IMG/VR virus record: IMGVR_UViG_3300047409_000540
Span: 1-34,525 of that record
DNA length: 34,525 bases
Origin: a virus
Reading direction: 5' to 3' (one strand)
The translations under genes and the position numbers were made by a program. Numbering within the stretch: the stretch's first letter is position 1; every line of letters begins with the position of its first letter. The notes under the pieces were generated by a model. It was not told where the DNA came from. It saw only the letters and a program-made list of their open reading frames with translations, and searched no databases. Positions 6,067 to 11,846 of this stretch are shown in pieces.

Positions 6067-7124
6067 GAGGCCGCCACCTCAGCGGGGACACGGTCCAGGA
6101 ACCGGGCCTTGGCCGGGCGCTTTCCGAAGGCGAAATGGGCGTCACGGTCGGACCGGGTCAGGGTGACCGTCATGGCAACGCGGGCGCCCTTCAGCTCTCG
6201 GCGGAGGTTGTCGTCCGCCCAGTCCGCGTGCAGGGCCTCAAAGAGGGAGCCGGGGCACGTGACCCACGCGGCCCAGGAGCCTTCCGGGGTCTGGACCTTG
6301 ATGACCAGTTTGGTGACCTCAGACCCGTACGCGAATCCGGGCTGGGTCTTCACGGACACCACCGTCCCCTCGATTTCCAGGCGGCCCTCCGGCGCCGGCA
6401 CCTTGGCCTCCTCCACCACGGGCGTCAGGAGCTGCTGGGCCAGCTTGACCGCGTAGGCCTCCTGCTTCTCGGAGAGGGACCCGAACCGGAGCAGCTTGCC
6501 GTTCATGTCCTGGAGGATGCTGTACGCGCGCGCCTGGACCTTCTCCTGGAAGGACAGGGGCTCCGGCTCCTGGTCCTCCGCGATGCCCACACCGTAGCCG
6601 TGGAGGCGCGCCACGAGGCGCTGGGCCGCGTCCGTCTGTCCCAGTTCGAGGGCGGCCTCCAGCTCCGGCTTCGCCGCGAGGTACGCGAACCGGGCCGTCT
6701 TGCGCTTGCACTGCTGAATCGCCAGGGCGCGGCGGGCCGTCTCCTGGACGTGCCACGCGGCCCACTGGGAGCGGTCCGCGAGGAGGGAGTACTTGGAGGA
6801 GCAGTCATGCCCCATGCGGAGGTACTGACCCGTGGGCTGGTGAAACCACACGTCCCCGTTCCGGAAGGTGGCGCCGCACACCTGGCACCGGGACTCCTCC
6901 GCACCGAAGGACGGGTGCTGGAAGAAGGGGGCGCCGGACCGCTCGAGGCCGGCCAGGCAGCAATCCAGCTGCTCGGAGTGGGGCGCCGGAGCGCACGTCA
7001 TCCCGTATTCATACGTGTTCCCGTCCGCGTCCATCACGGGCAGGGAGTAAGAGAGGATGTACGTGTAGTCACACGGCATGATGGCGCCGGGGCGGTGTGG
7101 GTCGGTCCGGACCTGGGCCTTCAT
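6063..7124 (-). CDS. Zinc-finger plus OB-like domain phage protein
   Basis: This is a 353-residue protein; ATG 7124 overlaps the small upstream gene (ATGA). A later ATG (7079, MPCDYTYILSY) is possible. The N-terminal domain contains CQVCGATFRNGDVWFHQPTG followed by GHDCSSKY, that is Cys80, Cys83, His95 or His106 and Cys108, a zinc site of a type I associate with uncharacterised phage proteins. The middle is helical. The C-terminal third (IEGTVVSVKTQPGF... through LKGARVAMTVTLTRSD) has the strand pattern of an OB-like fold. Nucleic-acid binding is a reasonable inference; no enzyme motif is seen. Confidence 0.65.
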   Translation of the reverse strand: MKAQVRTDPHRPGAIMPCDYTYILSYSLPVMDADGNTYEYGMTCAPAPHSEQLDCCLAGLERSGAPFFQHPSFGAEESRCQVCGATFRNGDVWFHQPTGQYLRMGHDCSSKYSLLADRSQWAAWHVQETARRALAIQQCKRKTARFAYLAAKPELEAALELGQTDAAQRLVARLHGYGVGIAEDQEPEPLSFQEKVQARAYSILQDMNGKLLRFGSLSEKQEAYAVKLAQQLLTPVVEEAKVPAPEGRLEIEGTVVSVKTQPGFAYGSEVTKLVIKVQTPEGSWAAWVTCPGSLFEALHADWADDNLRRELKGARVAMTVTLTRSDRDAHFAFGKRPAKARFLDRVPAEVAAS

Positions 7125-7288
7125 CGGAGTCCCGCCGCGTTCATGGCCAGGGCCTGTTCGTGGAGGCCGTTGAGGCGCCCTAAGGCCTCGAATTCCGCCG
7201 ACACGCGCGGAGTCTTTGCCAGCTTCATCTGTCGAGCACTCGTCCACTTCGCCTTGCGTCCCATCCTCCGCCGTGCCTTGCTCTTCAT
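7121..7288 (-). CDS. 55-aa very basic protein, first gene of a transcription unit
   Basis: ATG 7288 lies 13 nt after the module 3 box and directly after GAGAGGAGG; TGA overlaps the next ATG. It begins MKSKARRRMGRKAKW and continues with a helical middle (EFEALGRLNGLHEQALAM). Strong basicity suggests nucleic-acid contact. It is below common length cut-offs, but the frame fills its slot exactly between promoter and next gene. Confidence 0.6.
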   Translation of the reverse strand: MKSKARRRMGRKAKWTSARQMKLAKTPRVSAEFEALGRLNGLHEQALAMNAAGLR

Positions 7289-7301
7289 GCCTCCTCTCTA
7301 T

Positions 7302-7317
7302 TGCAGGACGCGTGCCA
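7302..7317 (-). promoter_or_regulatory. Sigma-54-like -24/-12 box, module 3
   Basis: The minus strand reads TGGCACGCGTCCTGCA, identical over all 16 bases to module 1, and is 13 nt from ATG 7288. The predicted start is near 7291. It lies downstream of the methyltransferase gene, so it would start a second transcript inside the leftward run. Confidence 0.55.
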
Positions 7318-7359
7318 GGCCGTAAGTCCTTTGTTTCTGAACCGCCGGGGGAGGCCTGG

Positions 7360-7373
7360 GACAAGAATTGTCA
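7360..7373. promoter_or_regulatory. Degenerate TGACA palindrome, module 3
   Basis: The minus strand reads TGACAATTCTTGTC, which aligns to the module 1 palindrome with a three-base loss in the left half. It is centred about 75 bp upstream of the predicted module 3 start. This is the weakest of the three copies. The 7289-7437 gap contains no gene that I can support. Confidence 0.4.
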
Positions 7374-7437
7374 GGCCCAAACGTATAATCAACGACTTAG
7401 CCGTACTCAATCCGATACACGGGTCCGACACTTCTTG

Positions 7438-8484
7438 TCAGTCCTCCGCGAAGAGGGGGCCCGCGATGCGGCGCCGCGCGATGGCCGCGTACTCCGGGTC
7501 CAGCTCGAGGCCCAGGAATCGGAATCCCTCCGCCAGGGCCGCCACTCCCGTAGACCCGGACCCCATGAACGGGTCCAGCACCAGGCCTCCAGGAGGGGTC
7601 ACGAGACGGCACAGCCACCGCATCAGGTCCACCGGCTTGACGGTGGGGTGTGCGTTCTTCCCGGCATAGTGGCGCTCACCACTGCTGGCCTTGGAGGTGT
7701 AGAAGAACCTCGAGGCACCGTCACTCCTGGCGTCCAGGCTCGAGGCCGCCTCCGCGTCCAGCACCAGGTTCGCGGGCCACCTTCCGATGACGTCCTTGGC
7801 CTTGGCCTCGTCCGTGGTGGCATACCCCCCGTAGGCCTTCTCCGGGGCTCCCATGGGCTGATTCGTCCGGGCCTCCGTCCCGATGCGGCACCCGTCCACG
7901 TTGAGCGCCCCGGGCCCGTGCTCCAGGACGTTGGCGGCCACCGTTCCCTCCACGGGCCTCCTGGCCAGGACGATGGGCTCCCAGGCGGGCTTGAGGGCTG
8001 TCCCCCATCCTTGCCACCTCGAGGCCGCCTCCGTCACCGCCTCCGGGCCCGCCACGGTGTGGTCCGGGTCAGACATCCAGGGCCGGAGGTTCCCCGCGTT
8101 GGCGTGGTAGGCCGCGGCGGCGCTGGCGGGTTTCGTCCGCTTTCGCTCCGCCCCGGCCGCCTTGTCGATGGCCTTGGACACGTCCAAGGACTTGGGGAAC
8201 CCAGACCCATACAGCCACATCAGGCAGTCCCGCACCTCGAGGCCCGCGTCCTCGATGGCGCACGCCAGGCGGTGGTAGGTCCTGGTCCCCCCGAAGGCCA
8301 CCAGGTGACCCCCCGGCTTGAGGACCCGCAAGGCCTCCACCCAGAAGGGCACACCAGGGACACCGTGGTCCCACTCCTTGCCCATGAAGGCCAGGCCGTA
8401 CGGCGGGTCCGTGACGATGGCGTCCACGCTCGAGGCCTCGAGGCGCGGCATGAGGGCCCGGCAGTCCCCCACCTGAATCTCCAT
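7438..8484 (-). CDS. Beta-class DNA methyltransferase (N6-adenine or N4-cytosine)
   Basis: This is a 348-residue enzyme transferring methyl from SAM to an exocyclic amino group in DNA. The catalytic motif IV is DPPYG (26-30), near the N-terminus; the SAM motif I, DPFMGSGSTG (304-313), is near the C-terminus, followed by LGLELDP. This motif order defines the beta group. The middle (about 110-270) holds the target-recognition region. ATG 8484 shares one base with the polymerase stop (TGATG), so the two are probably translationally coupled. No restriction endonuclease is seen beside it, so an orphan protective methylase is likely. The recognition site cannot be read from sequence. Confidence 0.88.
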   Translation of the reverse strand: MEIQVGDCRALMPRLEASSVDAIVTDPPYGLAFMGKEWDHGVPGVPFWVEALRVLKPGGHLVAFGGTRTYHRLACAIEDAGLEVRDCLMWLYGSGFPKSLDVSKAIDKAAGAERKRTKPASAAAAYHANAGNLRPWMSDPDHTVAGPEAVTEAASRWQGWGTALKPAWEPIVLARRPVEGTVAANVLEHGPGALNVDGCRIGTEARTNQPMGAPEKAYGGYATTDEAKAKDVIGRWPANLVLDAEAASSLDARSDGASRFFYTSKASSGERHYAGKNAHPTVKPVDLMRWLCRLVTPPGGLVLDPFMGSGSTGVAALAEGFRFLGLELDPEYAAIARRRIAGPLFAED

Positions 8485-10457
8485 CACAAGGCCACCTTGT
8501 CCTTCCAGTTTCGGCCCACCTTGGAGTCCCACAGGATCTGGACCCGGAGCTGGGTCCGCTCCGGCTGGCGGTTCAGGATGTCATCGCATCGGCGCGCGGC
8601 CTCCTGGTCCGGCACGTCTCCCACCACCTCGTCATGGATGGTCATTCGCATCGTGAGGCCCAGGGCCTTGCGCTCACGGTACAGGTCCACCAGCTTTTCC
8701 TTATTCACGTCCGCCGCGGTCCCCTGGACCACCGCATTGAGGGCCTTGTGGAGCCGCGGGCACGCGCCACAGGACTCCCGCCGGCCCTGCTCATCCTTGC
8801 TTGGGCCAGTCCACCCGTGCCGCGGGCACGCCTTGAACCGCGCCCTACGCCCCAGGACCGTCCGCACGTAGCCCCGGCTCTCCGCGGTAGTGGCGGCCTT
8901 GCGGAGCGTACCCTGGGCCTCCGGAATCGCCTGGCGGTAGGCCTCCACGATTTTCCGGGCCTCCTCCACGGTGACGCCCAACATCCGGGCGTGTTTGTCC
9001 ACACCGCCCCCAAAAAGGTTCATGAAATTCAAGGTCTTGATTTCGCGGCGCGTGAAGGACACATCAGGCCGCGCGGCCCGCGCAATCGGGCCCGTGATGT
9101 CATCGTGGAAGTCCACCTCCGGGTCCTCGAGGTAGACCCCCAGCATTCGGTCACTCACTTTGGTCCGGGCCGCAATGTCCGCGAACACCCGGTACTCAAT
9201 CTGCTTCGCGTCCGCCGAAAACAGGAGCCGGCCCTCCGGCGCCACGTACAGCTCCTTCACCTCCGGGGACACCTGTTGGATGTTGGCGCCCTCGTCTCTC
9301 GTGGCCTTGGAGCAGCTGAACCGGCCCGACACGGTCCCGCCTCCGTCGTTGCGGAGCTGGTGCAGGCTGAACCGGAGCAGTCCGTCCGCCTGCACGCTGG
9401 CACTGTAGGGGACGACGAACTTGGACCTGAAGTCCTTGGCCGCGCCGGCCTCCCTGATGGCCTCCGCCACCGGATGCCCCGCGGCGGCCAGGCACTCATC
9501 GGAGAAGGACAGCCGGCCCGTTTTCTCGTCACGGAATCCCGTGAGAGGAATCTCCGCGGCGCGGTCCTCCCAGACCTTGACTCCTGCACGCTCGAGGACG
9601 GCCAGGACATCCGCGCGGACATCGGGATTGACTGCGCGGCCCGTCAGCCGGCGGAGCGCCTGGTGCGCCGCGGCCTCGCGCGCCACGCTCTCCACGTCCC
9701 ACGCCCTCAGCTTCTCCACATCAATGAGCGCCGCGTTTCGCTCCATCTCCACGACGACGGGCAACACGTCACGCTCGAGCTGGAGCACGGGGCCCAGGTG
9801 TTGCGCCTCGAGCAGCGGACGGAACCGGTCCGCCAGGCGCAGCACCAGGGACGCGTCCTGGCGTCCGTAGGGTGCTATCTCCCACTCCGCGTACACGTGG
9901 GCGCCGCGCTTCATATCGAGGCCCTGGACTTTTCCGGCGCCCAGGTAGTCCTGTGCGATGCCCTCGAGGCTGAAGCCTCCTGTCACCACACCGTCCACCG
10001 TCCGCGCCCAGCCGCGGTGGTCATCGAGGAGCGCCACCTCGTGGCCCACGTCTCCCAGCTCGAGGGCCACGTCCGCGAGAGCACGCCCGGTCAGGACTTC
10101 GAAGTGGTGCGCGTCAAACTGAGTGTTGAGTCCCAGGACCACCTTCCCGCGGAGGCCCTGGTCACTCACCAGCCATCGGACCGCCGCGTCCTCGGAGACG
10201 CCACTCCCGTCCTTGGCCGCCCAGCTCACGTACCTGGACCTGACGTGGGAGTCCTCGTGCCACGAGATGGAGAGGCCGATGGGTTTGTCTCCGGCCCACC
10301 AGCGGAGGCCGGTGGTTTCCATGTCGAAGGCCACCGGTCCGCGAACGCGTGAGAGGTCCGGGAGTGTGTCGGGCACCCAGTCCGCCGGGCGAGGCCCCGG
10401 GACGTGAGGCGCTATCACGTCCAGGGGTGTGAGGTCAAACAGACAGGCCTGGGTCAT
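8484..10457 (-). CDS. Family A DNA polymerase with 3'-5' exonuclease
   Basis: This is the 657-residue replicative polymerase. Exonuclease motifs: Exo I DMETTGL with Asp45/Glu47; Exo II LGLNTQFD with Asp115; Exo III YGRQD with Tyr197/Asp201. Polymerase motifs: A is DAKQIEYR (Asp416, Glu421); B is RREIKTLNFMNLFGGG (Arg470, Lys474, Phe478); C is IHDE (His608, Asp609). Phe at the position equal to E. coli 762 predicts discrimination against dideoxynucleotides. Motif B has NFM..LFG in place of the common NFG..YG. Between B and C lies CPRH...CGAC (Cys544, His547, Cys563, Cys566), a possible zinc site. ATG 10457 overlaps the upstream stop (ATGA); GTG 10466 is an alternative. Confidence 0.92.
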   Translation of the reverse strand: MTQACLFDLTPLDVIAPHVPGPRPADWVPDTLPDLSRVRGPVAFDMETTGLRWWAGDKPIGLSISWHEDSHVRSRYVSWAAKDGSGVSEDAAVRWLVSDQGLRGKVVLGLNTQFDAHHFEVLTGRALADVALELGDVGHEVALLDDHRGWARTVDGVVTGGFSLEGIAQDYLGAGKVQGLDMKRGAHVYAEWEIAPYGRQDASLVLRLADRFRPLLEAQHLGPVLQLERDVLPVVVEMERNAALIDVEKLRAWDVESVAREAAAHQALRRLTGRAVNPDVRADVLAVLERAGVKVWEDRAAEIPLTGFRDEKTGRLSFSDECLAAAGHPVAEAIREAGAAKDFRSKFVVPYSASVQADGLLRFSLHQLRNDGGGTVSGRFSCSKATRDEGANIQQVSPEVKELYVAPEGRLLFSADAKQIEYRVFADIAARTKVSDRMLGVYLEDPEVDFHDDITGPIARAARPDVSFTRREIKTLNFMNLFGGGVDKHARMLGVTVEEARKIVEAYRQAIPEAQGTLRKAATTAESRGYVRTVLGRRARFKACPRHGWTGPSKDEQGRRESCGACPRLHKALNAVVQGTAADVNKEKLVDLYRERKALGLTMRMTIHDEVVGDVPDQEAARRCDDILNRQPERTQLRVQILWDSKVGRNWKDKVAL

Positions 10458-10672
10458 CGTATCCACTCGAGGAGGAATGCACCGCCATCGAGAGGCACAA
10501 CACGAAGGCGCCGCCCACGGTCGGATGTTGTCTCCACCCGTAGCGCACCCGGCCTGTCAAAGAACACGGTCACAGTTTCATGCGCTCCTTCCTGGAAAGT
10601 GAGAGTACTCTCCGCGTGAAGGTCCAGAGACGCCACCGCCTGGTCTACGTGGATGCGCCTCTGGACCGGCAT
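10454..10672 (-). CDS. Small beta-rich protein before the polymerase
   Basis: This is a 72-residue protein starting at ATG 10672, one base after the upstream TAG. It reads as a run of short strands: ESTLTFQEGAHETVTVFFD, then ALRVETTSDRGRRLRVVPL and GAFLLEWIR, a jelly-roll or SH3-like pattern. No catalytic residues. It is translationally linked to the polymerase through ATGA, so a replication-accessory role is possible but unproven. Confidence 0.6.
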   Translation of the reverse strand: MPVQRRIHVDQAVASLDLHAESTLTFQEGAHETVTVFFDRPGALRVETTSDRGRRLRVVPLDGGAFLLEWIR

Positions 10673-10673
10673 T

Positions 10674-11210
10674 CTAGAGCGATGCCTCCGTGGCCACGGT
10701 CACGGGGCGAGGACGTGCGTGTGTCCGCGGGAACGTCCTCTCGATGCGCGAGTGCTCCGCCACGGCGCGGTATCCGAAAGAGCGGAGCCGCGAGTGGATG
10801 TAGTAGATCGTGGTCCGCGGAAATTCGAAAGCGCCTTCACCGTCCGTCTCCTGGACGAGAGGATGCTCCGGGAAAAACAGCGCCCGAAACGTGAGAGCGA
10901 AGGCCGCGGTGTTCTGGAGCGTGCCGTCCTCGCCGCGCCACATGCGGCCCCGACGTCCGCGGATCTTGCCGATGCCCAGGTGTGCCGCGGTGAGGTACGC
11001 GTCAGAGTGGGCCACCACCAGCGATTCGCTGGGCGCGAATCCTCGCGCGCGGTTCTCCTCGAGGGCGTCCTGGTGCGCCGCGTTCATGCTGCGCGCGCTG
11101 AAGGGCAACGCTCGCACGGTGCGAGGTTTCCGTGGAGTACTCTCGACCCACACCCCGCGCTCCTCGCTGTACTCCAGCGGATTCTTCACGATTCGGCCTT
11201 GTTTCAACAC
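10674..11210 (-). CDS. Unknown early leftward protein, 178 aa
   Basis: This is the first gene after the leftward promoter at 11231-11259. GTG 11210 is chosen because GGAGG stands 6 nt upstream and the nearby ATG at 11213 hits a stop after one codon. The protein is basic, with GIGKIRGRRGRMWRGEDGT in the middle, then FALTFRALFFPEHPLVQE and a Tyr-rich FPRTTIYYIHSRLRSFGYRA. No known motif. As the promoter-proximal gene it may be an early takeover or regulatory protein; that is inference. Confidence 0.6.
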   Translation of the reverse strand: MLKQGRIVKNPLEYSEERGVWVESTPRKPRTVRALPFSARSMNAAHQDALEENRARGFAPSESLVVAHSDAYLTAAHLGIGKIRGRRGRMWRGEDGTLQNTAAFALTFRALFFPEHPLVQETDGEGAFEFPRTTIYYIHSRLRSFGYRAVAEHSRIERTFPRTHARPRPVTVATEASL

Positions 11211-11230
11211 ATTCCACCTCCAGTACCGAA

Positions 11231-11259
11231 AGCATAGCAACGCCCGCGGGACGTGTCAA
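11231..11259 (-). promoter_or_regulatory. Sigma-70-like leftward promoter
   Basis: On the minus strand, TTGACA (11259-11254) and TATGCT (11236-11231) are 17 bp apart. The -35 is a perfect match and the -10 matches 4 of 6. The spacer carries the palindrome CCCGCGGG (11243-11250). It would start the leftward run beginning with the 178-aa gene. Confidence 0.7.
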
Positions 11260-11262
11260 GCG

Positions 11263-11291
11263 TAGACTTTCCACAGAAAGTTTGTTAGGAT
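11263..11291 (+). promoter_or_regulatory. Sigma-70-like rightward promoter with palindrome in the spacer
   Basis: TAGACT (11263-11268) and TAGGAT (11286-11291) are 17 bp apart, each 4 of 6 to consensus. The spacer contains ACTTTC-CACA-GAAAGT (11266-11281), an inverted repeat placed where a repressor would block the promoter. It leads to the 11320 gene with AAAGGAGGT at 11307-11315. Confidence 0.5.
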
Positions 11292-11319
11292 GCCTTTGTC
11301 ATTTAGAAAGGAGGTCCCA

Positions 11320-11598
11320 ATGGTGGACCTGGAAGGATATGTGATGGCGCGTGACCTCGCGCTACACGCTCACGCGGCGGCCAAGGAAAACCGCGTCAGC
11401 GTTGCTTCGTTTGCTCCTCACCTGGGCGTGTCGGAGGCATTCCTCTACATGCTCCTGGCGCAAGCACACGCGCCCCGCACCCGCGCGAAGGCGGTGGACC
11501 GTCTCCGCACCACCGGGGAAAAGCTGGCGCAGCTCACCGGCTACCAGGGGGAGGTGTTGGACCGCGTGACCGTAACGTCCGCGGCGGTGGCCCAGTGA
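11320..11598 (+). CDS. Small HTH-like early protein, possible regulator
   Basis: This is a 92-residue protein. ATG 11320 follows AAAGGAGGT by 4-5 nt, one of the strongest ribosome sites in the window. Residues about 25-50 (VSVASFAPHLGVSEAFLYML) resemble a helix-turn-helix of the Cro type (LGVS turn followed by a recognition helix). The rest is helical with RLRTTGEKLAQLTG. It is the first gene after the rightward promoter, so it may regulate the divergent promoters. That role is inferred from position and the HTH look only. Confidence 0.6.
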   Translation: MVDLEGYVMARDLALHAHAAAKENRVSVASFAPHLGVSEAFLYMLLAQAHAPRTRAKAVDRLRTTGEKLAQLTGYQGEVLDRVTVTSAAVAQ

Positions 11599-11846
11599 AA
11601 GCGGGCAGCATCACTCCGGGGGACGCCGCAATCCTGGCCCTCCGTGAGCTGAACAGCGCCACGCGTGCCTTCGGTCCGTTCAACACTCCGCACGAGGGAT
11701 GGGCCGTGCTCCTCGAGGAGGTGGATGAGCTGTGGGACGAGGTGAAGCTGAAACCCAGCAAACGCTCCGTGGCGCGGATGCGGAAAGAGGCCATCCAGTG
11801 CGCGGCCATGGCGCTCCGGTTCGTGATTGACTGCTGCCCTGAATGA
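11595..11846 (+). CDS. MazG-like nucleotide pyrophosphohydrolase-type protein
   Basis: This is an 83-residue all-helical protein starting at GTG 11595 (GTGA overlap). HEGWAVLLEEVDELWDEVK contains the EE..E motif that binds metal in MazG/dUTPase-like folds, and MRKEAIQCAAMALRF forms the second helix. It is short and lacks the usual final ExxD aspartate (EAIQ here), so activity is uncertain. In the family the reaction is hydrolysis of NTPs to NMP and pyrophosphate. It lies just before the primase-helicase. Confidence 0.65.
   Translation: MKAGSITPGDAAILALRELNSATRAFGPFNTPHEGWAVLLEEVDELWDEVKLKPSKRSVARMRKEAIQCAAMALRFVIDCCPE

Noticed and set aside
7216-8871. A 551-codon plus-strand frame
   Set aside because: It is antisense to the methyltransferase and polymerase, whose motifs are clear; the predicted protein has no recognisable domain.
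8634-10352. A 572-codon plus-strand frame
   Set aside because: It mirrors the family A polymerase; no ribosome site or motif.
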